A stretch of DNA of 64,000 nt from Roseiarcus sp963809245 (GTDB lineage: Bacteria > Pseudomonadota > Alphaproteobacteria > Rhizobiales > Beijerinckiaceae). The stretch is from contig CAWEIU010000011.1 of the NCBI GenBank assembly GCA_963809245.1, positions 124,001-188,000 on the forward strand. Direction: 5' to 3'. The notes under the pieces were generated by a model that had not been told where the DNA came from, searched no databases, and worked only from the letters and a program-made list of their open reading frames with translations. Every line of letters starts with the position of its first letter. The stretch's first letter is position 1. The position numbers and the translations under genes are program-made. Below are positions 52,327-60,748 of the stretch, piece after piece.

Positions 52327-52682
52327 TGCTTCCCTCCTTTCGCCGGCGCCTTGGCGAGCTCCGTCAGAAGTGCGTCCATCCGGTCGAAGCTCCCTGCCCA
52401 AAACTTTCGATACCGCTCCAGCCATCCGTCGACTTCTTTCAACGGCGCGGTAGCAAGCTTGCACGGACGCCACTGCGCCTGACGCCCCCGAGTGATCAGG
52501 CCCGCGCCTTCTAGGACTTTCAGATGCCGAGAGATCGACGGCAGCGAAATTTCGAACGGCTCGGCAATCTCGTTCACGGTTGCCTCGCCTTGACTCAATC
52601 GTGCCAGGATCGCCCGGCGAGTGGGGTCAGCTAACGCCGCCAACGTAACGCTGAGAGGATCGTGCATCTCGGTATTTAGCAT
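52323..52682 (-). CDS. ArsR-family winged-helix regulator
   Basis: A 119-residue regulator: LAALADPTRRAILARLSQGEATV, recognition helix LPSISRHLKVLEGAGLITR, wing RQAQWRPCKL, and a C-terminal helix WLERYRKFWAGSFDRMDALL. No ArsR metal motif is present. It is about half identical in layout to the regulator at 6.5 kb, which also controls an AHSA1 gene. ATG at 52682, with an alternative ATG at 52667. Upstream AT-rich TTAGC/GCTAAT repeats (52675-52710) could hold its operator. Confidence 0.88.
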   Translation of the reverse strand: MLNTEMHDPLSVTLAALADPTRRAILARLSQGEATVNEIAEPFEISLPSISRHLKVLEGAGLITRGRQAQWRPCKLATAPLKEVDGWLERYRKFWAGSFDRMDALLTELAKAPAKGGKQ

Positions 52683-52791
52683 CCTTGCTAATTAGCGCAT
52701 CTGCTAAATACTCGCCGGAGCACTATTGGTCAAGAGCGCGCGTTTCACGCCGCTCGCGTGCGGCGTTCCACCCTGCGCCCAGTTACAGACG

Positions 52792-53574
52792 CTACGCAGC
52801 GCCGGCGATCTGACGCCGCACTTCGTCGGCGATGGGATGCAACGTTTGGGAATCGGCCGGGCCGACAAGGCTGTAGCCCATCCCTTTCGCCGCCCAGGAA
52901 AAGCCGTTGATGCCGCCTCGAGAGAGAGGCTGCATGGGAGCTACCTGGTCGACGGCCATCGGGCGGGTCAGCATGACCAGCCGGACGCCGTGGTCGTTGT
53001 CGTACATGTAGAGCGCCGCCGGACCATGCGGCGTCGCGACGACGCGCCCACCCATGAAGCGGTAACCCGAAGCTTCGAGGTTCGGAACTTCAACGCGTCG
53101 ACCGATGCGCTGAGAAACCCAATCGACGAGCTCATTGCTGGCGGTGGCGCGCAGTTCGACGGGGTGTAGGCGGTCCGGACTATAGACCGCGTAATTGTCG
53201 GCCGCCTCCTGAGCCAGCGAAGCGACGCCTTGCAGGGGCGGGTCGGACATGCTTCGCAACATCCAGCCGCCGGCCCCGCCAAGGGTTGTCAGCACAATCG
53301 CCGCAGCGGCCGCCGCCGCCCGCCAATTCGACCGGGACCGGCGCTCATGAAGCTCCGCGAGGCGCCTGACGTTGAGCTCCGGAGGAATGGGCTCGTCGGC
53401 GATCGGCAGCAGGAGGGTTCTCAGTTGATCCCGTTGCCTAGCGTAACCCTCGATGCGCTTCGCGACCTCCGGATGCGTCTCCAGGTAGGCCGCGACTTCG
53501 GCCTGCCGACCAGGATCGAGCCGCTGGTCGACGAATGCGTTGAGGTCGTCTTCAGCAATCGGACGGCTGTTCAC
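52792..53574 (-). CDS. Membrane anti-sigma factor of an ECF sigma factor
   Basis: A 260-residue protein. The N-terminal cytosolic part EDDLNAFVDQRLDPGRQAEVAAYLETHPEV is a typical anti-sigma domain; one membrane helix spans residues ~84-104; the periplasmic part (~150 residues) contains VPNLEASGYRFMGGRVVATPHGPAALYMY, as in anti-sigma factors annotated with RskA/ChrR-like folds. No zinc HxxxCxxC motif is seen. It binds the sigma factor encoded just upstream; its start overlaps the sigma stop by four bases. Confidence 0.88.
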   Translation of the reverse strand: MNSRPIAEDDLNAFVDQRLDPGRQAEVAAYLETHPEVAKRIEGYARQRDQLRTLLLPIADEPIPPELNVRRLAELHERRSRSNWRAAAAAAAIVLTTLGGAGGWMLRSMSDPPLQGVASLAQEAADNYAVYSPDRLHPVELRATASNELVDWVSQRIGRRVEVPNLEASGYRFMGGRVVATPHGPAALYMYDNDHGVRLVMLTRPMAVDQVAPMQPLSRGGINGFSWAAKGMGYSLVGPADSQTLHPIADEVRRQIAGAA

Positions 53575-54095
53575 TTCACCCTCCGCAAGTGTGACTGTTC
53601 AGCCGATCCTGTTGAATGTTCGCTGACGCTCTTAAAGAGCTTTTCGCGGGCGCGCGACAGCCGGGACATCACGGTTCCCAGCGGAATCCCCAGCACCTTG
53701 GCGGCGTCCGCATAGGGGAGATCCTCGATGCTGACCAGCAGCACGACCGCGCGCTGGTCTTGAGGCAGCGCGGCAAGCGCTCCCAGCAGCTCGCGATAAC
53801 GCAACCCATCCTCCTGCGAAGGGGGCGCTGGAAGCTGCGCCTCCACGGACTCGAAATTGACGTCCGACGATCGCGCGGCTTTGCGCTTCAATTCCGTCAT
53901 CGCCAGATTGTGAAGGATGGCGAAAACCCAATTCCGAGCATCACCGCCGGCGCGACGTTCGCTCCAATGGGCGATGGTGCGTTCGAGACAATCCTGAACC
54001 AGGTCGTCGGCCGCCGTACAATCGCGCAGCAGGGCGCGTGCGTATCGGCGCAGCGCCGGAATGAGCGGTTCAAGAAACTGGGCCATATCCGTCAT
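53571..54095 (-). CDS. ECF RNA polymerase sigma factor
   Basis: A 174-residue extracytoplasmic-function sigma factor. Region 2 reads ALRRYARALLRDCTAADDLVQDCLERTI...NWVFAILHNLAM; region 4 reads LAALPQDQRAVVLLVSIEDLPYADAAKVLGIPLGTVMSRLSRAREKL. Start set at ATG 54095 (54107 also possible). It is coupled to the anti-sigma gene and sits 74 bases after a glycosyltransferase gene, with a palindrome between. Its target promoters are unknown; the metal-related genes nearby (bufferin, DUF305) are candidates only by position. Confidence 0.92.
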   Translation of the reverse strand: MTDMAQFLEPLIPALRRYARALLRDCTAADDLVQDCLERTIAHWSERRAGGDARNWVFAILHNLAMTELKRKAARSSDVNFESVEAQLPAPPSQEDGLRYRELLGALAALPQDQRAVVLLVSIEDLPYADAAKVLGIPLGTVMSRLSRAREKLFKSVSEHSTGSAEQSHLRRVK

Positions 54096-54116
54096 GATCG
54101 CGGCCATTCTTATTTT

Positions 54117-54172
54117 GAAGGCGTCCGCCCTCCAGATCGAACTCGAGCCGGCGGAGGGCGGGATTGGCGTCA
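54117..54172. repeat. Palindromic repeat, copy 1, at the 3' end of the glycosyltransferase gene
   Basis: Stem CCGCCCTCC (54125-54133) / GGAGGGCGG (54153-54161). The whole block is nearly the same as 55565-55619: 17 bases on one side and 21 on the other are identical. It covers the stop codon of the glycosyltransferase gene and runs into the gap before the sigma gene. Confidence 0.8.
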
Positions 54173-55489
54173 CAGCGCGAGGACGTTCCCTTTAGCCGCC
54201 TCGCGCCCAGCGAGTTCGTGAGCGATCCGCAAAACCTCCGCGCGAGTATCGATGCGCGCTAATTCGTCAGCCATCGCGGCAGCTTTCGTCCGATAATGTG
54301 GCTCGTCCAGGATGGCGCGCACCGCATTGCGCAGCGGTCCACCCTCAGCAGCGTTGGTGCGCAGGTTGATGCCGACGCCGGACCACGCCACTCGCGCGCT
54401 TACGTCGGCCTTGTCCTCGGTCAGCCCGGCGGCGACGATCGGGATGCCGAAACTCAGCGCCTGGTTGACAGTGTTGTAGCCGCCGTTCGTGACGAGGACG
54501 TCGACTTTCGGCAGAAGCCACTCAAACGGCAGGTAGCTCGCAAGCCTAACATTTTCGGCGATGGGTCCTTCGATACTTTCGATTGGGCGGCCGCCAGTGG
54601 TCACGACCACCAGGATGTCCGGTTCGCGCGCAAGCGCTTGTAACGTTGGCTCGACGAGGAGGCCGAAATCATGGTTGGACACCGTTCCTTGGGTCACGAG
54701 CACAATCTTTTTGCTCCCATCGAGATCGTCGGCCCAGGCCGGCAAGGGAGATTGATTTGGGGTGATCGGCAGAGCGCCCACGAAGCGGACCGAAGACGGG
54801 AGATCGGCTCTCGGATATTCGAAGCTCGGCGCCGTGAGTTGCAAGTGGACATCAGGGAGATGCTCGACGGCGTCGAGAACGTTCATCTCGATCGGCGGCG
54901 CGCCGACTGACGCGAGACAATTGTTCAGGTGGTCGCCGAACGGCTTGTAAAAGACCTCGTCAACCTGTTCGGCCAGAGCCGCATATTCCCGTCGCTCGCT
55001 TTCAGTCCGCGCCGGCGGCAAGCCAGTGTTGCCGGGCGCTTTGTCGTCTCGCCGCCAGAGCAGATAGGTGGTGCCGCAGAACATGATCGGAGGCCTCGCA
55101 GAACGCGGTCCGAGCAGCATGGGAAGGCCTCCCATGAACAGGTTGTCGGTGACAATGAGATCGGCCTCGAAGGTCTTCATGACGTCCAAAAGGCCTTGGT
55201 GCTGCGCCGCAAGCGGATCGGCGAAGACGCGTTGGAAGTAGAAGAGCGTCATCGCGTGGCCGGGCGGCAAGGTGGCGAATTCAGGATAGGCCGAGATCAT
55301 ATCGCTGGTGTCGATGTCCGCGGCTTCCGGGAACGGATGGAAGGCGGCGCCGATCCGCTCGACGCGCTCGCGAAAGGCGGTGGCGGAAAGGCCGACGACT
55401 TCATGGCCTTCTTCGAGGAGAGCACGACCGATGGCGAGGACGGCGTTGAGGTGGCCGAGCAGCGGAACCGGGGAAATGATGACTTTCAA
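54170..55489 (-). CDS. UDP-glycosyltransferase-like protein, GT1 family
   Basis: A 439-residue GT-B glycosyltransferase. N-terminal acceptor domain starts MKVIISPVPLLGHLNAVLAIG; the donor domain has VLVTQGTVSNHDFGLLVEPTL and the family signature DVLVTNGGYNTVNQALSFGIPIVAAG, which resembles MGT/rhamnosyl and carotenoid-type transferases. It should transfer a sugar from an activated donor to a hydrophobic acceptor; neither substrate is readable. It follows the YncE-like gene by about 127 bases on the same strand. Confidence 0.88.
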   Translation of the reverse strand: MKVIISPVPLLGHLNAVLAIGRALLEEGHEVVGLSATAFRERVERIGAAFHPFPEAADIDTSDMISAYPEFATLPPGHAMTLFYFQRVFADPLAAQHQGLLDVMKTFEADLIVTDNLFMGGLPMLLGPRSARPPIMFCGTTYLLWRRDDKAPGNTGLPPARTESERREYAALAEQVDEVFYKPFGDHLNNCLASVGAPPIEMNVLDAVEHLPDVHLQLTAPSFEYPRADLPSSVRFVGALPITPNQSPLPAWADDLDGSKKIVLVTQGTVSNHDFGLLVEPTLQALAREPDILVVVTTGGRPIESIEGPIAENVRLASYLPFEWLLPKVDVLVTNGGYNTVNQALSFGIPIVAAGLTEDKADVSARVAWSGVGINLRTNAAEGGPLRNAVRAILDEPHYRTKAAAMADELARIDTRAEVLRIAHELAGREAAKGNVLAL

Positions 55490-55564
55490 TTCTCTTTTCC
55501 TTGATGACTGACAGGGAAGCAGGGGCGATCAGGTCCGCGGCGACGCGCGACGCGCACCCGCCCC

Positions 55565-55619
55565 GAAGGCGTCCGCCCTCCGGATCGGCCGGAGCCGGCG
55601 GAGGGCGGGATTGGCGTCA
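55565..55619. repeat. Palindromic repeat, copy 2, at the 3' end of the YncE-like gene
   Basis: Stem CCGCCCTCC (55573-55581) / GGAGGGCGG (55600-55608). Like copy 1 it includes a gene's TGA stop codon (55617-55619) and follows it with the same CGCCAATCCCGCCCTCCG sequence on the minus strand. It probably serves as transcript end or mRNA stabiliser. Confidence 0.8.
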
Positions 55620-57080
55620 ATGCGCCTCGATCTGGACGACGGCGCCGGGCTGCGCCGCGGTTCCCTCGGCGATGACGAGATACCGCTTCTCATCCTTCGC
55701 GTTGCTCTGGACGATCTGCCGGATCGGGCCCGTCGCGTTCACGATCGCCGCCCCCGCTGGGTTGGCCTTGAACTGGGAAAGCGGTTGCAGAGCGCCTCGT
55801 CCCGAGGCGGTTTCGGCCAGCGCGAGGACATAGGGCTTTTTGGGCTCCAGGCCCGTAACCGAGGCTTGCAGCACCTGGATCAAGCCTTGGTCGAACAACG
55901 ACACGGTCGTCTCGCTGCGACCCGGCTTCGCGTTCGTAGCGCGCGCAAGCGTCAGATGGACAGCTTGCCCCGCGACGCCGAGCGGCGTCAGGTTCTCGGT
56001 TCCCGCGCCATCCGGAACCGCATCGGGGACATAGGTTATCGCCTGCGGCGCCTGCCCGATCGGAACGGTGGCGATCACCTTGTTGGTCAAGGTGTCGATC
56101 GCGGTCATCGCGTCGGCGTTTTCAAGCCCGACATAGATGCGGCTGCCGTCGCCCGACGGCCAGACGCCATGGGGCAAGTTGCCAACGGGGATGGTCGCCA
56201 CCTGCTCGAAGTTGTTCGTGCGAAACACCTTCACCTCGTTCGTGCCGCCGATGGTGACATAGGCGAACGTCCCGTTGGCGTTATGCGCGATATTGACGTG
56301 GTTGGTGATCGGGCCGGTGTCGAGCGTCTTCAGAATATTGAAGGGGGGCCGCGCATTGAAGACTTGCGTCTTGCCGACATCCTTCAGGGTGAACCAAACC
56401 TGTTTGCCGTCCGGGGTCGCCGCGATGTTCGGGCAGAAGGGGCTCGCCTGCGGAACGCGCGCGACGATCTGATGATCCGCCACGCTGACGACGTCAGTCT
56501 CCGGGTTGAACGACGAGCAGATGTAACCGTATTTCCCATCGGGCGAGAAAATCTGCATCCCGGGCCCGTTCGGCGTCTTGATGCGGGTCTTCTCCTCGAA
56601 GGTTTTCCCGTCGAGCACGTCGATATAGTCTTCACCCCGCACGGTGACCCACACTTCGCTGCCGTCCGGAGTGTAGAACGCCTCGTGCGGCGCGCGCCCG
56701 ACGTAGGTGATGTGCTTGACGGTATTGGTGGCGGTGTCGATGAAGGCGACGGAATTGGAGCCGATCGAGACGACCGCGAGCGTCTTGTGATCGGGCGAGA
56801 AGCCCATGCCATGCACCAGAACCTGACCCTTGTAGAGCGGGCTGAAGTTCGCAGGCTGCGGATCGCCGAGGCGGATGACGCCGAGTAGCTTGTTGTCGGC
56901 GGGATCGATGACGGACACCGTGTTCGAGAACTGCTCGGCCGCGTAGACGCGATCCCGATGGCTGACCGGGATATCCGGCGCGGAACTGGCATAGGGCGCC
57001 TGTCCGCCGAAGGCCGGCAACCCCCCGGCAAGCATGGCGCCTGCGAATAGAGCGGCAGAGCAGAACAAACGTCTCTTCAT
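55617..57080 (-). CDS. Secreted YncE-like beta-propeller protein
   Basis: A 487-residue exported protein with signal peptide (MKRRLFCSAALFAGAMLAGG) and seven-bladed YVTN propeller repeats: NTVSVIDPADNKLLGVIRLG, NSVAFIDTATNTVKHITYVG, DYIDVLDGKTFEEKTRI, NEVKVFRTNNFEQVATIPVG and DAMTAIDTLTNKVIATVPIG. A ~130-residue C-terminal domain of unknown fold follows. Start overlaps the DUF305 stop by four bases, so the pair is coupled. Probably a periplasmic binding or scaffold protein; the ligand is unknown. Confidence 0.87.
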   Translation of the reverse strand: MKRRLFCSAALFAGAMLAGGLPAFGGQAPYASSAPDIPVSHRDRVYAAEQFSNTVSVIDPADNKLLGVIRLGDPQPANFSPLYKGQVLVHGMGFSPDHKTLAVVSIGSNSVAFIDTATNTVKHITYVGRAPHEAFYTPDGSEVWVTVRGEDYIDVLDGKTFEEKTRIKTPNGPGMQIFSPDGKYGYICSSFNPETDVVSVADHQIVARVPQASPFCPNIAATPDGKQVWFTLKDVGKTQVFNARPPFNILKTLDTGPITNHVNIAHNANGTFAYVTIGGTNEVKVFRTNNFEQVATIPVGNLPHGVWPSGDGSRIYVGLENADAMTAIDTLTNKVIATVPIGQAPQAITYVPDAVPDGAGTENLTPLGVAGQAVHLTLARATNAKPGRSETTVSLFDQGLIQVLQASVTGLEPKKPYVLALAETASGRGALQPLSQFKANPAGAAIVNATGPIRQIVQSNAKDEKRYLVIAEGTAAQPGAVVQIEAH

Positions 57081-57577
57081 CGCGATTCATCCTCTTTCAC
57101 AGGCATATGCATCTGCATCGATGACGTCGGGGCGTTCGCGGCCGGCGGTTGCGGCTGGACCTGCGTCGGCGCCGCGGTGGACGGCGGCAGCGGTTGTCCA
57201 AGCGCGAGGCGCATGGCGGCGATTTCCTGCTGCTGGTCGACGATGATCTCTTGCGCGATGCGCCGAAGCTGTTCGTTCTTCCCGTAGCGCAACTCAGCGA
57301 GCGCCATGTCGATCGCGCCTTGGTGGTGCGGGATCATCATCGCTGCGAAGTCGACATCGATGTCGCCGGTCGGCTTCACGGCCATGCCAGCCATCATCTT
57401 GGCCATGGCGGTGTTGTTTTCGCTAAGAAACGGCGCTTCGGCGGCGCGCTCGCCAGACGACGCGGCAGTGCTGGTTGGGGTTTGTGCGATGGCTTGCTGT
57501 GCGCGAGCCAGGGGTGGATCGGCGGCGAAGCTGGCGATTGCCGCGATAACCGCAAGCAGTGGTATGGAATGGCGCAT
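57077..57577 (-). CDS. Secreted DUF305 (ferritin-like) protein
   Basis: A 166-residue exported protein with signal peptide (cleavage near ARA-QQ, residue ~26), the DUF305 core DVDFAAMMIPHHQGAIDMA...LRRIAQEIIVDQQQEIAAMR with the paired histidines typical of the family, and a Pro/Gln/Met-rich tail (SSMQMHMPVKED). DUF305 proteins often occur in copper-resistance loci; the Met/His residues at the tail could bind Cu(I). It is the first gene of a same-strand series DUF305-YncE-glycosyltransferase-sigma-anti-sigma. Confidence 0.87.
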   Translation of the reverse strand: MRHSIPLLAVIAAIASFAADPPLARAQQAIAQTPTSTAASSGERAAEAPFLSENNTAMAKMMAGMAVKPTGDIDVDFAAMMIPHHQGAIDMALAELRYGKNEQLRRIAQEIIVDQQQEIAAMRLALGQPLPPSTAAPTQVQPQPPAANAPTSSMQMHMPVKEDESR

Positions 57578-57885
57578 GAGTGTCGATCGATCCTGAGCTT
57601 GCTATCCGCTTGGTCGGTAGACTGGGCGCGGGGCCGTTTATTCCGCTGCTTCGGCACTTTTTGGGAGAAGGCGCTTGGACCAAGCGGAAAGGCGACCATG
57701 GCGCGAAGGCCGGTCTGGCTTTGGGAGGCATGTTGCCGGGTCGCGATGGTCTCCACGAGCCGCCTGACGATGGAGAGCCCGAGGCTGCCGCCATCGCCCG
57801 TTGATTGGCTGGCCCCAGTCGTGCGGCTTGCGTTCGCGCCGGCTGGCGGATAGATTGGTAGCTAGTCTAACTATCAGTCTGTCCC
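57578..57885. other. Divergent promoter region, no gene
   Basis: About 308 bases between the DUF305 gene (minus) and the MarR gene (plus). Only the imperfect palindrome at 57849-57875 stands out. Confidence 0.5.
57849..57875. promoter_or_regulatory. Possible MarR operator
   Basis: GATAG...CTATC ends enclose TTGGTAGCTAGTCTAA, an imperfect AT-rich palindrome ending ten bases before the MarR start codon. MarR proteins usually repress their own operon through such sites. Symmetry is moderate, so this is tentative. Confidence 0.35.
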
Positions 57886-58335
57886 ATGACCCTGACGATT
57901 CCGTCTGACGATCTGGCCGCGGCGAGGGAGCTCGCCGAAGCGCTGCGCCTCACGCTGCGCCGTCTCATTCGCGAATTCCGGCGCGAGACCCACGACGCCG
58001 GCTTTTCGAAGCTGCAACTTTTGCTGCTGGTCGGCGTTTGCGAGCGTCCGGGCGTCGGCGTCGGCGAATTGGCCCGCCTCGAGAATTTGCGCGGCCCCAC
58101 GGTGAGCGCGCAGATCAACGCGCTGCAGGCGGCGGGGCTGCTGGAGCGCGCGACGCCGAACCCGAGGGATCGCCGGCGGGTCGGGCTCTTTGCGACCGAC
58201 AAGGGCCGCGAGGTCATCGAGGCGGTGCGGCGCAACAAAACCGACTGGCTGACGCGCCGGATCGCCGAGCTTTCCCCGCAATCGCAGCGCGCGATCCGCG
58301 AGGCGCTCGGCCCGCTTAGCGAGCTCGCGCCATGA
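57886..58335 (+). CDS. MarR-family transcriptional regulator
   Basis: A 149-residue winged-helix regulator: FSKLQLLLLVGVCERPGVGVGELARLENLRGPTVSAQINALQAAGLLER and wing NPRDRRRVGLFATDKG, with helical dimerisation ends. Its stop overlaps the efflux gene start by four bases (ATGA at 58332), so regulator and pump are translated together. It presumably represses the pump operon and releases it on binding a toxic aromatic or similar ligand. Confidence 0.92.
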   Translation: MTLTIPSDDLAAARELAEALRLTLRRLIREFRRETHDAGFSKLQLLLLVGVCERPGVGVGELARLENLRGPTVSAQINALQAAGLLERATPNPRDRRRVGLFATDKGREVIEAVRRNKTDWLTRRIAELSPQSQRAIREALGPLSELAP

Positions 58336-59837
58336 AGGACGACGTCAAGACAGCAGCGCCCAGCGGCGAGCCGACGACGCGCGAGATCCGCGAGGTCTTT
58401 TTCGGCCTGATGATCGTCCTCGCGTTGGCGGCGATCGACCAGAGCATCGTCGCGACCGCCCTGCCCCGCATCGTCAGCGAGCTCGGCGGGCTCTCCGACC
58501 TCTCGTGGGTCGTGACGGCCTACGTGCTCACCTCCACCGCCACGATGCCGCTTTACGGCAAGCTGAGCGACCAATATGGCCGCAAGCCTGTCCTTTACGC
58601 CTCCATCCTGATCTTCCTCATCGGCTCGGCGCTCAGCGGCGCCGCGCACAGCCTGCTTCAGCTCATCGTCTTCCGCGCCATCCAGGGCGTGGGCGCCGGC
58701 GGCCTGATGCCGCTCGCGCAAATCATCGTCGGCGACCTCGTTCCGCCGGCCGAGCGCGGCCGCCGACAGGGCGCGATCGTCGCGGTCTTCGCGGTCTGCA
58801 GCGTCCTCGGCCCGCTTCTCGGCGGCCTCATCACCGATCTGCTTTCGTGGCGGTGGATCTTTTATGTCAACCTGCCGGTCGGCGTCGTCTCGATGGTCGT
58901 GATCGCCCGCGCGCTGCGCCGCGCGCACCCGACGCATCGCCGGCGCATCGACTATCTCGGCGCGGCGCTGTTGATGAGCGCCACCACCACGCTGCTGCTT
59001 GTCCTCGCGCTCGGGGGAACGCAATGGCCGTGGGCCTCGCCGCAGATCGCCGGCTCCGCCTGCGCGACGATCGTGCTCGGCGCGCTATTCGTGTGGCATG
59101 TACGGCGCACGCCGGAGCCGGTGCTGCCGCTGGAGCTGTTCGGCGACCGCCTGTTCATCGTCGCCAGCCTCGTGTTGGCGCTGGCCTTCATGGGGATCGG
59201 CGGCGCGAGCCTCTTCTTTCCCCTGTTCTTTCAGCTCGTCATGGGTGTCAGCGCCGCCAATTCCGGCGTTTTGACAGGCCCGCTGATGGTGGGGATCGTG
59301 ATCTCCTCCATCTTCAACGGGCGGGTGCTGCTGCGATCGGGACGCTACAAGCGAACGCAGATCACCGGCCTGACGATCGCTGTCCTCGCCTTCGCGGCGC
59401 TCGCCTGGGGCATTGCGACAGCCCAGAAACTCACGGTGATCGAGCCGGCGATTTTCGCGCTCGGCCTCGGCCTCGGCTTCGTCGCGCCCAACATGACGAT
59501 TGCGGTGCAAAACGGGCTGCCCGCGACCCATCGCGGGGTCGGTACGGCGACGCTCGCGTTCTTCCGCTCGCTCGGCGCGCTCGTCGGCGTCGCCGGCGCC
59601 GGCGCCATCCTGGCGATGCAACTCCCGGCGGCGGGAGCGCGCGCAGCGGGACCCGCGAGCGCAGACCCGGCCCTGGTCGAGATCTACCGCCACGCGATCG
59701 GGCTCATTTTCACGACTGGCGTCTGCGTCGTCGCGCTCGCCCTCGTCGCCCTTTTCTTTCTCCCCGAACTGCCGCTGCGGGCGACGCACGCGCCGCAGCA
59801 CGAGCCGGCGCGCCGGCGCGAGGAACAGCAGGCGTAA
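58332..59837 (+). CDS. DHA2-family MFS efflux pump (EmrB/QacA type)
   Basis: A 501-residue, 14-helix exporter. Motif A reads GKLSDQYGRKPVLYASI, motif B region VFRAIQGVGAGGLMPLAQ, motif C VCSVLGPLLGGLITDLLSWRWIFYVNLPVG, all diagnostic for the DHA2 drug/H+ antiporters. It likely expels hydrophobic toxic compounds. No EmrA-type membrane-fusion partner is adjacent, so it may act alone in the inner membrane. Co-transcribed with the MarR gene. Confidence 0.93.
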   Translation: MKDDVKTAAPSGEPTTREIREVFFGLMIVLALAAIDQSIVATALPRIVSELGGLSDLSWVVTAYVLTSTATMPLYGKLSDQYGRKPVLYASILIFLIGSALSGAAHSLLQLIVFRAIQGVGAGGLMPLAQIIVGDLVPPAERGRRQGAIVAVFAVCSVLGPLLGGLITDLLSWRWIFYVNLPVGVVSMVVIARALRRAHPTHRRRIDYLGAALLMSATTTLLLVLALGGTQWPWASPQIAGSACATIVLGALFVWHVRRTPEPVLPLELFGDRLFIVASLVLALAFMGIGGASLFFPLFFQLVMGVSAANSGVLTGPLMVGIVISSIFNGRVLLRSGRYKRTQITGLTIAVLAFAALAWGIATAQKLTVIEPAIFALGLGLGFVAPNMTIAVQNGLPATHRGVGTATLAFFRSLGALVGVAGAGAILAMQLPAAGARAAGPASADPALVEIYRHAIGLIFTTGVCVVALALVALFFLPELPLRATHAPQHEPARRREEQQA

Positions 59838-59879
59838 GGGAGCGGTCGTTTCGAGCGCGAACCCGGGAGGGGGGAACCT

Positions 59880-60185
59880 ATGCTCTATGTCGTCTTGTTT
59901 TTTGCCGGCGCGTTTCTCTGCAATTGCATTCCGCATCTCGCGGCAGGGCTCATGGGAGAGCCCTTCCCGACGCCGTTCGCAAGCCCCGCCGGGGTCGGCG
60001 ACTCGCCGCCGCTCGTCAATTTCTTCTGGGGCGCCGCCAATGTCGTTGTCGGATTGGCGCTCGCGACCCACCATGCCTGGACTGTCGGGCTCAATCTCGA
60101 AACGCTCGCCTTCGGCCTCGGCGCCTTGGTCTGCGGCGGCTTTCTGGCGCACCATTTCGGAGCGGTGCGGGCGCAGCGCAAATAG
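59880..60185 (+). CDS. Small three-helix membrane protein, unknown
   Basis: A 101-residue hydrophobic protein with helices at ~1-22, ~45-65 and ~72-92 (LYVVLFFAGAFLCNCIPHLA, NFFWGAANVVVGLALA, LETLAFGLGALVCGGFLAHH). The first helix contains a CNC motif. GGGAGG precedes the ATG at 59880. It follows the efflux gene by 42 bases and may be in its operon. Family not recognised. Confidence 0.7.
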   Translation: MLYVVLFFAGAFLCNCIPHLAAGLMGEPFPTPFASPAGVGDSPPLVNFFWGAANVVVGLALATHHAWTVGLNLETLAFGLGALVCGGFLAHHFGAVRAQRK

Positions 60186-60189
60186 CGCC

Positions 60190-60429
60190 TCACATCTCCG
60201 CGCGGCCCGCCTCGGTCAAGCGAATGCGCCCGAGTTCGACGCGCAGCCAGCCGCGGTAAGCGGCATAGTGCAACGCGGCTTCGTAGTCGGCTGGCCGCCC
60301 CATGTTGCGTCTGGCGAATTCGACCCCGACCTGATCGGCTTTCAGGGTCTCGCCTGCGCGAACACCCTTCTCGCTGAAGATCGACAGCATCGCCATCGCG
60401 TAATCCTCATCGGCCGGCAGCGTGACCAT
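60190..60429 (-). CDS. Hypothetical 79-aa protein with winged-helix look
   Basis: A 79-residue protein: DEDYAMAMLSIFSEKGVRAGETLKADQV, then ALHYAAYRGWLRVELGRIRLTEAGRAEM. The ending (YRGWL...LTEAG) resembles the wing and last helix of winged-helix proteins. GGAGACG precedes the ATG at 60429 on the minus strand. Function unknown. Confidence 0.6.
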   Translation of the reverse strand: MVTLPADEDYAMAMLSIFSEKGVRAGETLKADQVGVEFARRNMGRPADYEAALHYAAYRGWLRVELGRIRLTEAGRAEM

Positions 60430-60492
60430 CGTCGTCTCCTGCTCAATCGGAGAGCAACTTTACGCCGGCTCTGTGGCTGGCATGGGACCCTT

Positions 60493-60642
60493 TCATGCGC
60501 CGACAAAGGCATTTGCCGCGATTGCAATGCACAAGGCGACCAGCATTGCCGCTGCAATGCGAAGGGCGATTTGCGAAGGCGTCGGATACGCTTCGTCCCA
60601 CTCGCTCGCCCTCTCCGCTCGCACCCTCGAGATTTTGCGCAT
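60493..60642 (-). CDS. Small single-helix membrane protein, 49 aa
   Basis: A 49-residue protein starting with ATG at 60642, preceded by AGGAGGG, the best ribosome site in the neighbourhood. A charged N terminus (MRKISRVRAERASEWDEAYP) leads into one membrane helix (IALRIAAAMLVALCIAIAANAFVGA). The open frame continues upstream to 60723, but without a comparable ribosome site. Unknown family. Confidence 0.55.
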   Translation of the reverse strand: MRKISRVRAERASEWDEAYPTPSQIALRIAAAMLVALCIAIAANAFVGA

Positions 60643-60748
60643 CGCGCCCTCCTGTCGCTTCAAGCGAAGGGTAGCGCCGGGTGGCGTAAGGGTTCGAGAC
60701 GGATCGACGGCCCTCGGCATCAAGCCAAGATAAGGAAAGGCCGCGAAC

